Below, piece by piece: positions 45,700-59,873 of a stretch of DNA of 64,000 nt. Below the pieces are notes generated by a model that had not been told where the DNA came from, did no database searches, and was given only the letters and a program-made list of their open reading frames with translations. The stretch's first letter is position 1; every line of letters starts with the position of its first letter. This stretch comes from Pseudomonas sp. LS.1a (GTDB taxonomy: Bacteria > Pseudomonadota > Gammaproteobacteria > Pseudomonadales > Pseudomonadaceae): the NCBI RefSeq assembly GCF_022533585.1, contig NZ_CP092827.1, positions 4,132,001-4,196,000 of the forward strand, read 5' to 3'. A program made the position numbers and the translations under genes.

Positions 45700-45990
45700 T
45701 TAGTGGTGGTGGCCGCAGTCAGGGCCATGGACGTGATCGTCGTCTTCAGCGACTTCAGCCGGCTCCATTTCCAGCTGCAGGCTGACCAGGTTGGTGGCCA
45801 TCGGACGCAACAGCAGGTTGGCGTACTCGGTGTCGTCTTCCTCGACATCCACGCCGATCAGCAGCTGGCCACGGCCATCCTGCTGAATCCACACTTCCTT
45901 GCCCTGCCAGACCACGGCAAAGCGGGTGCAGGAAGTTTCCAGCTGGGTGCCGTCTTCATCTTCGAGGATCAGGCGCAGGGCGTCGGTCAT
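45700..45990 (-). CDS. Small His-tailed protein of the ast operon (often labelled 'topoisomerase II')
   Basis: The 96-aa product starts at the ATG at 45990 ([20 protein letters not shown]). It has a compact beta-rich body ([36 protein letters not shown]) and an acidic, histidine-rich tail, [14 protein letters not shown], with five His and one Cys in the last 14 residues. No topoisomerase feature is present; that label in databases is a known misannotation as I recall. Its fixed place between astB and the zinc enzyme AstE, and the metal-binding-looking tail, suggest a link to the AstE metal or to operon function, but this is inference. Confidence 0.85.
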   Translation of the reverse strand: MTDALRLILEDEDGTQLETSCTRFAVVWQGKEVWIQQDGRGQLLIGVDVEEDDTEYANLLLRPMATNLVSLQLEMEPAEVAEDDDHVHGPDCGHHH

Positions 45991-46004
45991 TGCAAAGTCT
46001 CTCT

Positions 46005-47354
46005 TCAAGGTTGGCGTTGGAACGGATACACCGAGCCCAACTTCAGGATCTGGGTCAATTCGTCCAGTGCCGTACGGCATTCCACCAGTAGCTGCGGGTC
46101 GGCCAGGTCCGCTTCGCCAAGGCGATCGCGGTAGTGCTTGTCGACCCACTGCACCAGAGTGTCGTACAGCGAGGCGGTCATGATAACGCCTTGGTTGACC
46201 GCTGCCAGTTCCGTTTCCTTCAACGCCACGCGCAAACGCAGGCAAGCCGGTCCACCGCCGTTCTGCATGCTCTGCTTGAGGTCGAACACCTTGACCTCCT
46301 TCACCGCGCCGCCCTGGGCGGTCAGCTGGCCGAGGTAGGCCCAGACCCGCTCGTTGTTGCGGCACTCTTCCGGCACCACCAGCAGCATGGAGCCGTCGTC
46401 GCGGCTGAGCAGCTGGCTGTTGAACAGGTAGGAACGCACCGCGTCCTCCACCGTCACCGCTGCCCGCGGCACGCAGATGGCCTGGAAGTTGCCACCCTTG
46501 CTGGCCAGTTTAGCCCGCAGCTGGCCAAGTACCGCGTCGGTCTCGAGGAACGCGTCCTCGTGGTAGAACAGCACCTCGCCGTTGCCCACCGAAATCACAT
46601 CGTTGTGGAATACGCCCTGGTCGATCACGGCCGGGTTCTGTTGAGCGTAGACCACGCCGTCATCGCTCAGGCCATGCAGCCGAGCCACGGCCTGGGAGGC
46701 TTCCAGGGTTTGCCGGGCCGGGTACTTCTGCGGTGCCGGGAAGCGGCTGTCGAAGGCACTGCGGCCGTAGACGAAGAACTCCACGCCGGCCTCGCCGTAC
46801 GCACGGCAGAAGCGCGTGTGGTTGGCTGCGCCCTCGTCACCGAACTGCGCCACGGCAGGCAGCGCTGCGTGGTGGGCAAAGTGTTTGTCGTTGCTGAACA
46901 TGGCACCCAGCACGCGTCTGGTGGTCGGGTGCTCGATGCTGCGATGGTACTTGCAGTTGAGGTTGGCAGCAGTGAAGTGCACGCGGCCGTCGGCGGTGTC
47001 GGCACTGGGGCTGACCGTGGCGGCGTTGGCCACCCACATGCTCGAGGCCGAGCAGCTGGCCACCAGCAATGGCATGGCCTCCCTGGCGGCGCGCTGGATC
47101 ACTTCGGCATCGCTGCCGCTGAAGCCCAGGCGGCGCAGTGCGGCCACGTCCGGGCGCTCCTGCGGCGCCAGCACGCCCTGCTTGAAGCCCATGTCGGCCA
47201 GCGCTTTCATCTTCGCCAGGCCCTGGCGCGCAGCTTCGCGCGGGTTGGAAGCCTGTTGGCTGTTGCTCTGCGAAGCCACGTTGCCGTAGGACAGGCCGCC
47301 ATAGTTGTGGGTAGGCCCCACCAGGCCATCAAAATTCACTTCGTAGGATTTCAT
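46005..47354 (-). CDS. astB: N-succinylarginine dihydrolase
   Basis: The 449-aa product converts N2-succinylarginine to N2-succinylornithine, ammonia and CO2. It begins [20 protein letters not shown], the family hallmark. The guanidine-modifying fold shows its catalytic residues in [11 protein letters not shown] (Glu), [17 protein letters not shown] (His) and [14 protein letters not shown] (Cys). Length matches E. coli AstB (about 447 aa). It is the second step of the pathway and lies between astD and the small His-tailed gene. Confidence 0.97.
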   Translation of the reverse strand: MKSYEVNFDGLVGPTHNYGGLSYGNVASQSNSQQASNPREAARQGLAKMKALADMGFKQGVLAPQERPDVAALRRLGFSGSDAEVIQRAAREAMPLLVASCSASSMWVANAATVSPSADTADGRVHFTAANLNCKYHRSIEHPTTRRVLGAMFSNDKHFAHHAALPAVAQFGDEGAANHTRFCRAYGEAGVEFFVYGRSAFDSRFPAPQKYPARQTLEASQAVARLHGLSDDGVVYAQQNPAVIDQGVFHNDVISVGNGEVLFYHEDAFLETDAVLGQLRAKLASKGGNFQAICVPRAAVTVEDAVRSYLFNSQLLSRDDGSMLLVVPEECRNNERVWAYLGQLTAQGGAVKEVKVFDLKQSMQNGGGPACLRLRVALKETELAAVNQGVIMTASLYDTLVQWVDKHYRDRLGEADLADPQLLVECRTALDELTQILKLGSVYPFQRQP

Positions 47355-47377
47355 CGGCTAGGCTCCGTGACCTGTTG

Positions 47378-48841
<1,464 letters not shown>

Positions 48842-49870
48842 TTATTTGGCCTCCCGGCTTGCCGACAGCGGCACCGCGCGCACGTTGTCGCCGGCACCCA
48901 TGCGCAGGCGCTTGGCCGTCAAGGGGTCGACCACCAGGGTACCGGCGGCCAACCGCGCAGGTGCAGCCGTGATGCGGCAGTCGTCGCGCTTGCGGTTGTG
49001 AATGATGTAAGGAGTGGCGTCATCGCCCGGTGTGCCCACGGCCAGCACCAGGGTCTGGCTTTCGCGTACGGCGCGGATCTTGTCGGTGTCGCACTCGATG
49101 GCAGGGCCGGCATCGAAAATGTCGACGTAGCCTTGGTAGTTGAAGCCTTCCTGCTTGAGCATCGCCAGCGCCGGTTCGGTGTCTTTGTGCACACGGCCGA
49201 TCACGTTGCGCGCTGCCTCGGACAGGAAGCAGGTATACAGCGGGAACTTCGGCATCAGCTCGGCAATGAACGACTTGTTGCCCACGCCGGTGAGGTAGTC
49301 GGCCTGGCTGAACTCCATCTTGAAGAAGTGCCGGCCCAGGCTTTCCCAGAACGGCGAGCGGCCCTGCTCGTCGGACATGCCGCGCATTTCGGCAATGATC
49401 TTCTTGCCGAACAGCTCGGGGAACTCGGCCATGAACAGCATGCGCGCCCGCGACAACAGGCGGCCATTGAGGCCCGAGCGGTAGTCGCTGCGCAGGAACA
49501 GCGAGCACAACTCGGAGTTGCCAGTCAGGTCGTTGGCCAGGAACAGGGTGGGGATTTCGCGGTAGATCTTCAGCTCCTGCGAGGCGCTGACGGTCAGGCC
49601 GACCCGGTAGTTGTACCAGGGCTCGCGCAGGCCGACGGCACCGGCGATGGCACTGATGCCAACCACCAGGCCTTCGTCGTTTTCCAGCACGAACAGGTAG
49701 TCGGTGTCGGCGCGCTCGGCTTCGCCACGGAAGCTTTTTTCCGCCCAGCCAACGCGATGCCCCAGGCGCTCTTCGTTGGCCGGCAGCGTGGTCAGCCCGG
49801 TGGTCCCGGTGCTGCGTGCCAATTCGATCAACGCAGGCAAATCGCTGCTGCGTACAGGACGAACGATCAT
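48842..49870 (-). CDS. aruG: Arginine N-succinyltransferase, beta subunit
   Basis: The 342-aa product (MIVRPVRSSDLPALIELARS) is a GNAT-fold AstA-type acyltransferase. Together with AruF it transfers succinyl from succinyl-CoA to the alpha-amino group of arginine. Shared family segments are TGLTTLPANEERLGHRVGWA, LVVGISAIAGAVGLREPWYNY and SLGRHFFKMEFSQADYL. It follows aruF by 78 bp and is immediately followed by astD. Pseudomonas needs both paralogous subunits, unlike E. coli with one AstA. Confidence 0.96.
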   Translation of the reverse strand: MIVRPVRSSDLPALIELARSTGTTGLTTLPANEERLGHRVGWAEKSFRGEAERADTDYLFVLENDEGLVVGISAIAGAVGLREPWYNYRVGLTVSASQELKIYREIPTLFLANDLTGNSELCSLFLRSDYRSGLNGRLLSRARMLFMAEFPELFGKKIIAEMRGMSDEQGRSPFWESLGRHFFKMEFSQADYLTGVGNKSFIAELMPKFPLYTCFLSEAARNVIGRVHKDTEPALAMLKQEGFNYQGYVDIFDAGPAIECDTDKIRAVRESQTLVLAVGTPGDDATPYIIHNRKRDDCRITAAPARLAAGTLVVDPLTAKRLRMGAGDNVRAVPLSASREAK

Positions 49871-49948
49871 GCTATCTCCTTGTGCGACGGCGGCAGCCGG
49901 CGCGAAACTCTGCTAACGCATCAATCCGCAAACGTCTGTTGCCAGACC

Positions 49949-50968
49949 TCAGACCGCGACCAGGCGCACGCTGGCACCCTCGCCCACCCCCAGCGCCTCG
50001 GCGGCAGCCAGGTTCAGGCTGACCGGCTTGCCAGGCACCCAGTCCAGGTCCAGCAGCACTGCGCGGTAGTCCTGCAACTGGCCGTTGCACACCAGGTATG
50101 GGCGCCCGCCCTTGACCGGCGCGTCCTCGATCTTCACCGGCACCACCCGGCTCTGGGCGATCGAGCGGATACCCGAGGTACGCGCATGCAGGGTCGGGCC
50201 ACCGTCGAAGATGTCGATGTAGTGCTCGGTCTCGAAGCCTTCGCGCATGAGGATGTCGAAGGTAATCTGCGCACGCGGGTGCACCTGGCCCATGGCCTCT
50301 TGCGCCAGGTCCGGCAGCAGCGGTACGTAGATCGGGTAGTGCGGCATCAGCTCGGCGAGGAAGGTGCGGCTCTTCAGGCCGCACAGGCGCTCGGCGTCGG
50401 CGTAGTTGAGGTCGAAGAAGTTGCGGCCGATGGCATCCCAGAACGGCGATTCACCCTGTTCGTCGCTGTAGCCGACGATCTCGGTCACCACCGAGTCGGC
50501 GAAACGCTCCGGGTGCGCGGCCATGAACAGCAGGCGGCCACGCGAATTGAGCTCGGCCCAGGCACTGTTCACCAGTTCCGGCAGCACATAGAAGCTGGTC
50601 AGCAGGCTGTTGCCGGTCAGGTCGTGACACAGCGACAGCACGTGGATCTTGTTGTGGATCTTCAGCTCGCGCGAGGCATGCACGAAGGTCTCGTTACGAA
50701 AGCTGTAGAACGGCTCGGAATAGCCGGCCGAAGCGACGATGGCCGAGCAGCCGGCCAGCTTGCCGGTTTCGCTGTCTTCGAGCACGAAGAAGTAGCTTTC
50801 TTCACCGTTGAAGCTGACCTCGGCGGCGAAGGAAGTCTCGGAAGCGGCGATCTTGTCGCCCAGGCGAGCAGCGTCGTCCGGCAACGAGGTGACACCAATG
50901 GGGCTGTCTGCAGCCATGCGCTGCACTTCGTTCAGATCAGCCATTTGCGCGGGGCGCATCACCAGCAT
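49949..50968 (-). CDS. aruF: Arginine/ornithine N-succinyltransferase, alpha subunit
   Basis: From the ATG at 50968 (MLVMRPAQMADLNEVQRMAA) the product is 339 aa. It is the paralogue of AruG and shows the same segments: GVTSLPDDAARLGDKIAASE, AGCSAIVASAGYSEPFYSF and AIGRNFFDLNYADAERL. AruF and AruG form the active heteromer, which also accepts ornithine. It lies between aruC and aruG. The pair is an evident ancient gene duplication. Confidence 0.96.
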   Translation of the reverse strand: MLVMRPAQMADLNEVQRMAADSPIGVTSLPDDAARLGDKIAASETSFAAEVSFNGEESYFFVLEDSETGKLAGCSAIVASAGYSEPFYSFRNETFVHASRELKIHNKIHVLSLCHDLTGNSLLTSFYVLPELVNSAWAELNSRGRLLFMAAHPERFADSVVTEIVGYSDEQGESPFWDAIGRNFFDLNYADAERLCGLKSRTFLAELMPHYPIYVPLLPDLAQEAMGQVHPRAQITFDILMREGFETEHYIDIFDGGPTLHARTSGIRSIAQSRVVPVKIEDAPVKGGRPYLVCNGQLQDYRAVLLDLDWVPGKPVSLNLAAAEALGVGEGASVRLVAV

Positions 50969-51110
50969 GGTGTCACTCCTTTGGAATACGGGCCGCTCAC
51001 GGCGGCACGGAAAAACGGCAGGTGCATTGGCACCTGCACTGGAATCGGGTATCACCGGCCCAGGCACGGGCTGAGCCTGCGCCGTGGCCGGTGAGGGGAC
51101 AGCAGGCGGA

Positions 51111-52497
<1,387 letters not shown>

Positions 52498-52552
52498 TGT
52501 ACGGGAGAGAGGGGGCTGGGTGAACGGGTGTTCACATGTAGAAGCGTGGTTG

Positions 52553-52750
52553 CCTGTGCTGGCCCATTCGCGGGCACGCCCGCTCCCACATGGACCGCAC
52601 AGGTTTCAAACACCGCACAGCCCCGAGAGAAATGGTGCTGCCTGCACTGGCCCCTTCGCGGGTGAACCCGCTCCCACACGACCTGCGCAGGATTTGAAGC
52701 TTGTGCGATCCCTGTGGGAGCGGCTTTAGCCGCGAAAGGGCCGGTACAGG
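52553..52750. repeat. Cluster of three REP units
   Basis: REP cores lie at about 52566-52592, 52653-52678 and 52710-52740. The first two are in one orientation and the last is inverted. They carry three different inner pairs (GGGCACGCCC, GGGTGAACCC, GCGGCTTTAGCCGC). They lie between argR and aruC, on the 3' side of argR. Confidence 0.85.
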
Positions 52751-52761
52751 ATAAGGAAATA

Positions 52762-53742
52762 TCAGCCTTTTTCGGCAGGCGCCGAGCTCAGTTCGAACGG
52801 GCTGCTGCTGCGCCGCTGGTTACGGTCTTCCCGCGGCGTTGCGCCAAAGAAGTTGCGGTAGGCACTGGAAAAATGCGGCCCCGACGAGAAGCCGCAGGAC
52901 AGCCCGATCTGGATGATCGACTTGCTGGTCTGCATCAGCATCTGGCGCGCCTTGTTCAGCCGCAGCTCCAGGTAATACTGGCTCGGCACGCGGTTCAGGT
53001 ACTGCTTGAAGATGCGCTCCAGCTGCCGGCGCGACACGCACACGTGCTGGGCAATTTCGTCGGTGGTCAGCGGCTCTTCGATGTTGGCCTCCATCAGCAG
53101 CACCGCCTGGGTCAGCTTGGGATGGCTCGAACCCAGGCGGTTCTGCAGCGGAATGCGCTGGCGCTCGCCACCCTCGCGGATGCGCTCGACCACCAGCTCC
53201 TCCGACACCGCCCCGGCCAGCTCCGCGCCATGGTCACGGGCCAGCACCGCCAGCAGCAGGTCGGTCACGGCCATGCCGCCACAGGCAGTCAGGCGATCGC
53301 GGTCCCAGTCGAACAGGTGGCTGGTGGCGATGACCTTGGGGAAGCGCTCGGCAAAATCATCCTGCCAGCGCCAGTGCACCGCAGCGCGGTAACCGTCGAG
53401 CATGCCCAGCATCGCCAGGGGATAAACCCCGGCCGACAGGCCGCCGATCATGCAGCCACTGCGCGCCAGCTGCTTGAGCGCCGCCGACAACGCCGCCCCC
53501 ACCGCCGATGGCGGCTCGTCGGCCACCAGAAACAGCTTGTGACACCCATCCAGGCGACCATTCCACGCCTCGCCCGGCAGACGCCAGCTGCCCTCCTGCG
53601 CCGGCTCCGCCTGCAAGAAGACCAGTTCATAGGCCACCTCCGGATGCACCCGCTGCGCCACCAGCAACACTTCCTCGGCCAGCGCCAGGGTCAGGGGCCT
53701 GGTGCTGGGCCAGATGAGAAAACCGATTCGCTGGGTGGTCAT
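52762..53742 (-). CDS. argR: ArgR, AraC-type arginine-responsive regulator
   Basis: The 326-aa product has an N-terminal DJ-1/glutamine-amidotransferase-like domain (about 5-175; IGGLSAGVYPLAMLGMLDGY) and a C-terminal AraC/XylS double helix-turn-helix (about 210-305; TTDEIAQHVCVSRRQLERIF and SIIQIGLSCGFSSGPHFSSA). It matches Pseudomonas ArgR, which with arginine activates the aru and aot operons and represses biosynthesis genes. It lies between the aot transporter genes and aruC on the same strand and may be cotranscribed with aotP, 98 bp upstream. Confidence 0.95.
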   Translation of the reverse strand: MTTQRIGFLIWPSTRPLTLALAEEVLLVAQRVHPEVAYELVFLQAEPAQEGSWRLPGEAWNGRLDGCHKLFLVADEPPSAVGAALSAALKQLARSGCMIGGLSAGVYPLAMLGMLDGYRAAVHWRWQDDFAERFPKVIATSHLFDWDRDRLTACGGMAVTDLLLAVLARDHGAELAGAVSEELVVERIREGGERQRIPLQNRLGSSHPKLTQAVLLMEANIEEPLTTDEIAQHVCVSRRQLERIFKQYLNRVPSQYYLELRLNKARQMLMQTSKSIIQIGLSCGFSSGPHFSSAYRNFFGATPREDRNQRRSSSPFELSSAPAEKG

Positions 53743-53840
53743 AGGGTGCGGTCCGAAACCTGAGGTCGTTCGAGTCTGTGCGCCGGGTCAGGCTGCGCTC
53801 GCCGCGCAGCATGCCCTATTCTGGTGCAAAAATGCAGTTT

Positions 53841-54605
53841 TTACTTCAGGCTGCCGGAGAGGAACTGCTTCAGGCGCTCCGACTGCGGGTTGGCCAGCAC
53901 TTCGCGCGGGCAACCGGTTTCTTCCACCAGGCCCTTGTGCAGGAACACCAGCTGGTTGGACACCTCGCGGGCAAAGCCCATTTCGTGGGTCACCACCACC
54001 ATGGTGCGGCCTTCCTGGGCCAGCGCCTGCATCACTTTTAGCACATCGCCCACCAGCTCCGGGTCCAGCGCCGAGGTCGGCTCGTCGAACAGCATGACCT
54101 CCGGCTCCATGGCCAGCGCCCGGGCAATGGCCACCCGTTGCTGCTCACCGCCGGACATGTGCCCAGGGAAGGCGTCCTTGCGGTGCGCGACACCAACCTT
54201 GGCCAGGTAGTGCTCGGCCTTTTCCAGGGCCTCCTTGCGGTTCACGCCCAGCACATGGACCGGCGCTTCGATGATGTTTTCCAGCGCAGTCATGTGCGAC
54301 CACAGGTTGAAGTGCTGGAAAACCATCGACAGGCGCGAGCGCATACGCTGCAGCTGACGCGGGTCGGCAGCCTTGAGCGCGCCGTCCTTGCCCGGCACCA
54401 GCTTCAACTCTTCATTGTTGAGCAGGATCTTGCCGGCGTGCGGCTGCTCCAGCAGGTTGATGCAGCGCAGGAAGGTCGACTTGCCCGAACCGCTGGAGCC
54501 GATAATGCTGATGACATCGCCTGCCTTGGCCGACAGGGACACGCCCTTGAGCACTTCATGGCTGCCGTAGCGCTTGTGCAGGTCTTGGACTTCGAGTTTG
54601 TACAT
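53841..54605 (-). CDS. aotP: Arginine/ornithine ABC transporter ATP-binding protein
   Basis: From the ATG at 54605 (MYKLEVQDLHKRYGSHEVLK) the product is 254 aa. Walker A is GSSGSGKSTFLRCI, the ABC signature is HMSGGEQQRVAIARALA, Walker B is VMLFDEPTSALDPE and the switch histidine is in VVVTHEMGFARE. It energises uptake of basic amino acids (HisP family). It lies 22 bp after aotM. In P. aeruginosa an extra gene (aotO) separates aotM and aotP; it is not here. Confidence 0.95.
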   Translation of the reverse strand: MYKLEVQDLHKRYGSHEVLKGVSLSAKAGDVISIIGSSGSGKSTFLRCINLLEQPHAGKILLNNEELKLVPGKDGALKAADPRQLQRMRSRLSMVFQHFNLWSHMTALENIIEAPVHVLGVNRKEALEKAEHYLAKVGVAHRKDAFPGHMSGGEQQRVAIARALAMEPEVMLFDEPTSALDPELVGDVLKVMQALAQEGRTMVVVTHEMGFAREVSNQLVFLHKGLVEETGCPREVLANPQSERLKQFLSGSLK

Positions 54606-54627
54606 GCTGTCGATTCTCACAAAGCGG

Positions 54628-55326
54628 TCAGTGCTTGCGCGGCGCCAGGTAGCCGAGCCAGCGGCGTTCGGCCATCTTGAACAGGCGCACCAGGATGAAG
54701 GTCAGGCACAGGTAGAACACGCCCGCCGTGATGTAGGCCTCGAAAGGCAGGTAGTACTGGGCATTGACCGTGCGCGCAGCGCCAGTGATGTCGATCAGGG
54801 TGACGATCGACGCCAGGCTGGTGGTCTGCAGCATCATGATCACTTCGTTGCTGTACTGCGGCAGCGCCCGGCGCAGGGCCGACGGCAGCAGGATGCGCCG
54901 GTACATCTTCATGCGCGACATGCCCATGGCCTTGGCCGCCTCGATTTCGCCATGGGGCGTGGCCTTGAGGCTGCCGGCGATGATTTCGGCGGTGTAGGCG
55001 CTGGTGTTGATGCCGAATGCCAGGCAGGCGCAGAAGGTAGCGCTGGACAGCAGCGGCCAGAGGAAGCTTTCGCGCACCGCCTCGAACTGCGCCAGACCGT
55101 AGTAGATCAGGAACAGCTGCACCAGCATTGGCGTGCCGCGGATCACGTAGGTGTACAGCCACGCCACGAAATTGACCGCTGGCTGCCTGGACACCCGCAT
55201 CAGGCCCAGCGGAATGGCCGCCAGCAGGCCGAAGAACAGCGAAATCGCCAGCAGCTTGAGGGTGGTCAGCAGGCCGCCGAAGTACATCGGCAATGCCTCC
55301 CAGACGACGTTGTAGTCGAAGATCAT
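54628..55326 (-). CDS. aotM: Arginine/ornithine ABC transporter permease
   Basis: The 232-aa product (MIFDYNVVWEALPMYFGGLL) is a polar amino-acid ABC permease of the HisM type with about five membrane helices. The cytosolic loop ATPHGEIEAAKAMGMSRMKM (EAA motif) contacts the ATPase. Its start overlaps the aotQ stop by four bases, so the two are coupled. Confidence 0.94.
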   Translation of the reverse strand: MIFDYNVVWEALPMYFGGLLTTLKLLAISLFFGLLAAIPLGLMRVSRQPAVNFVAWLYTYVIRGTPMLVQLFLIYYGLAQFEAVRESFLWPLLSSATFCACLAFGINTSAYTAEIIAGSLKATPHGEIEAAKAMGMSRMKMYRRILLPSALRRALPQYSNEVIMMLQTTSLASIVTLIDITGAARTVNAQYYLPFEAYITAGVFYLCLTFILVRLFKMAERRWLGYLAPRKH

Positions 55327-56012
55327 AGTTCAGCCACCTTGACGCCCACCGAGTAGCGGCGCTCGAGATACTTCAGGGCCAGCAGCGAGATGCTGGTCAG
55401 CACCAGGTACAGGGCCGCCACCGCCAGGAAGAAGGTGAAAGGCTCGCGGGTGGCGTCAGCCGCCTGCTTGGCCTTGAACATCATGTCCTGCAGGCCCACC
55501 ACCGAGATCAGCGCGGTGGCCTTGGTCAGCACCAGCCAGTTGTTGGTGAAGCCCGGGATCGCCAGGCGAATCATTTGCGGCACCTGGATGCGGAAGAACA
55601 CCTGGCGGTTGCTCATGCCGTACGCCACGCCCGCTTCGGCCTGGCCTTTCGGAATACCGAGGAACGCACCGCGGAAGGTTTCCGACAGGTAGGCGCCAAA
55701 AATGAAGCCCAGGGTACCGATACCCGCGATCAGCGGGTTCAGGTCGATGTAGTCTTCATAGCCGAGCAGCGGCGCCACCCGGTTGATGATGTCCTGACCG
55801 CCGTAGAAGATCAGCAGGATCAGGACCAGGTCCGGAATGCCACGAATCACCGTGGAATACAGATCGCCCAGCCAGGCCAGCCAGCGCACCGGCGACAAGC
55901 GCAGCGCCACACCGATCAGGCCGAGCACGATGGCCAGGGCCATCGACGACAGGGCGAGCTGAAGCGTCAGCCACGCCCCGTCGAGGATGACTGCCCCGTA
56001 GCCTTTCAACAT
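55323..56012 (-). CDS. aotQ: Arginine/ornithine ABC transporter permease
   Basis: The 229-aa product (MLKGYGAVILDGAWLTLQLA) is the HisQ-type permease partner. The EAA loop reads IPKGQAEAGVAYGMSNRQVFF. It has about five membrane segments and pairs with AotM as the membrane channel. It follows aotJ by 88 bp that contain a strong hairpin. Confidence 0.94.
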   Translation of the reverse strand: MLKGYGAVILDGAWLTLQLALSSMALAIVLGLIGVALRLSPVRWLAWLGDLYSTVIRGIPDLVLILLIFYGGQDIINRVAPLLGYEDYIDLNPLIAGIGTLGFIFGAYLSETFRGAFLGIPKGQAEAGVAYGMSNRQVFFRIQVPQMIRLAIPGFTNNWLVLTKATALISVVGLQDMMFKAKQAADATREPFTFFLAVAALYLVLTSISLLALKYLERRYSVGVKVAEL

Positions 56013-56040
56013 GATGAGGTCCTCGACCTAGAGAATGAAA

Positions 56041-56079
56041 AATGGTGCAAACCTCAGAGCCTCTGCTGTTTGCACCATT
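56041..56079 (-). promoter_or_regulatory. Intercistronic hairpin between aotJ and aotQ
   Basis: A perfect 12-bp inverted repeat (AATGGTGCAAAC / GTTTGCACCATT) with a 15-nt loop and no T-run. Its position suggests it protects or partly terminates the aotJ message so that more binding protein than permease is made, as in other amino acid transporter operons. Confidence 0.6.
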
Positions 56080-56100
56080 GCACAGGTGAAACCCGACGTC

Positions 56101-56886
56101 TTAGTTCGAGTCTGGACCGTAGATATCGAAGTTGAAGTACTTTTTCTCGATTCCTTTGTACTTGCCGTTGGCACGGATGGCGTCGATGGCCGCGTTGATG
56201 CGGTCGACGTTGGCCTTGTCACCCTTGCGCACGGCAATGCCGATGCCGTCACCGAAGTACTTGGCGTCGGTGAAGGACGGGCCTACGAAGGCGAAGCCCT
56301 TGCCGGCGTCGGTCTTGAGGAAACCGTCTTCCAGCAGGGTGGCGTCAGCCACGGTGCCATCGAGGCGGCCAGCCGCAACGTCCAGGTAGATTTCGTTCTG
56401 GGTGCCGTAAGGAACCACGGTCGCACCTTTGGCGCCCAGCACTTCCTTGGCGAAGCGGTCATGGATCGAGCCGCGCTGCACACCAATCTTCTTGCCTTTG
56501 AGTTCATCCAGGCTGTCGCTGACAGCGGTGCCTTCCTTCATCACCAGGCGCGCCGGAGTCAGGTAGTAGCGCTTGGTGAAGTCGACCGATTTCTTGCGGT
56601 CTTCGGTGATCGACATGGACGACAGGATGGCGTCGATCTTGCGCACTTTCAGCGCCGGGATCAGGCCGTCGAACTCCAGCTCGACCCAGGTGCACTTGGC
56701 TTTCATCTCTTCGCACAGGGCGTTGCCGATGTCGTAGTCAAAACCGGCGATACTGCCGTCTGACTGCTTGAAGGCGAAGGGTGGGTAAGCGGCTTCGATG
56801 CCGATTTTCAGCGGCTTTTCATCGGCCTGCGACACCAGGGAAAACACGGACAGCGCCAGGGCGCCAAGCAGTGCGAGCTTCTTCAT
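56101..56886 (-). CDS. aotJ: Arginine/ornithine-binding periplasmic protein
   Basis: From the ATG at 56886 the product is 261 aa with a Sec signal peptide ([20 protein letters not shown]). The mature part is a family 3 solute-binding protein ([20 protein letters not shown], then [20 protein letters not shown] and [20 protein letters not shown]). It captures arginine and ornithine for AotQMP. It is the first gene of aotJQMP(-argR), preceded by an ArgR-like site. Confidence 0.95.
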   Translation of the reverse strand: MKKLALLGALALSVFSLVSQADEKPLKIGIEAAYPPFAFKQSDGSIAGFDYDIGNALCEEMKAKCTWVELEFDGLIPALKVRKIDAILSSMSITEDRKKSVDFTKRYYLTPARLVMKEGTAVSDSLDELKGKKIGVQRGSIHDRFAKEVLGAKGATVVPYGTQNEIYLDVAAGRLDGTVADATLLEDGFLKTDAGKGFAFVGPSFTDAKYFGDGIGIAVRKGDKANVDRINAAIDAIRANGKYKGIEKKYFNFDIYGPDSN

Positions 56887-57034
56887 CAGGTAACTCCATC
56901 GGTACGGGGCAATACAAGGCAGGTAACGGCTGCCCGATATGCGAATGGGTACAACGCGAGCCGCGCAGGGTTCGACCAAGGCCGCAGACCACGAGCGAGT
57001 GAGTGGCATTTTAACGACAGCCCGGTAGTCGATA

Positions 57035-57050
57035 TTTCTTCAAAGCGACA
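57035..57050 (-). promoter_or_regulatory. Candidate ArgR half-site before aotJ
   Basis: TGTCGC-N8-AA on the minus strand, about 150-165 bp before aotJ. A weaker half-site starting TATCGA lies 16 bp further on and a TGTCGT at 57014-57019. The rest of the 629-bp gap between aotJ and acsA holds the REP pair and a terminator; I see no gene in it. Confidence 0.5.
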
Positions 57051-57319
57051 ACTACTTACAGAAGCGCTTGAAACCGCAGCGGGCAATGTTGACAGCCATT
57101 GCAAAATATGCAAAAGCGCAAGAAATAGAACCTATAGACCTAGCAATTCCCGGGCCTATTATTGGCAAAGCCTTGTAGTACGGCAAGTGCAGCGTGCTGT
57201 GTTGCAAAAAATGGCTGCGGGAACGCACCGAAACGGGCCGCAATTGTTTCCTGGCGCCCCGATAGGGTGCGGGGCCGGTGACAGAACAGTTACCGATGAA
57301 TGTCGGGTAACAGTAAAGC

Positions 57320-57352
57320 AAAAAACCCCGCCGGTTGCCCGGACGGGGTTCT
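57320..57352 (-). terminator. Terminator downstream of acsA
   Basis: Stem ACCCCGCCGG / CCCGGACGGGGT with a small internal mismatch, followed on the minus strand by a TTTTTT run. It lies past the REP pair in the direction of acsA transcription. Confidence 0.85.
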
Positions 57353-57388
57353 TACTGGCTGATCTCACAGGTACAGCACACGCCTTAC

Positions 57389-57478
57389 CCTGTGGGAGCG
57401 GCTTCAGCCGCGAACACCGGCAACGCCGGTGCCATCTACCGCGCTGGGTTCTTCGCGGCTAAAGCCGCTCCCACAGGG
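57389..57478. repeat. REP inverted pair
   Basis: Inverted cores GGGAGCGGCTTCAGCCGCGA and CGCGGCTAAAGCCGCTCCC flank a CACCGGCAACGCCGGTG mini-hairpin, between the acsA stop and its terminator. Confidence 0.85.
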
Positions 57479-57515
57479 ATCGCACAAAGCCTTCAGCGTG
57501 CGCCCTGCTTCGCTA

Positions 57516-59477
<1,962 letters not shown>

Positions 59478-59873
59478 CTGTGTTACCTCGGTGTAATAGT
59501 TGTTTTTGTATGGAACCGTTTGTAACTGTACCAGAGCGACAAAAACCATTCGACGTTGGTAGTAATTTGGTACGCCCGTTCTGACAAAGCGCTCTGGAAT
59601 GCGCCTTCCAGCCCTGACGAGGAAAAATGGGGCCGTTTGCCCGAGGATTGTTACAGATTCTGTCAAAACACTTTATCAAAAGAGCCACTGTTTCAGCCTG
59701 GGCCCCAGCCATAAAATTCACCTCGCCAGCAACGGCAAGGCGATTAACAACTGGTAACAGCCCCCACGAAGGCAACGTTAATCCCCATCCAAACCCGATA
59801 GTTAAAACCAGCAATACTCGCGGCGCCATAAGCGCCGCGTGCCCCCTCACGACCTTAGACAGGTAAATAGAAA
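59478..59873. other. Divergent regulatory gap between acsA and the DUF2790 gene
   Basis: This 396-bp gap must contain both promoters. It is AT-richer than its surroundings. I see no gene, REP or convincing sigma-54/sigma-28 element in it. Confidence 0.4.
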
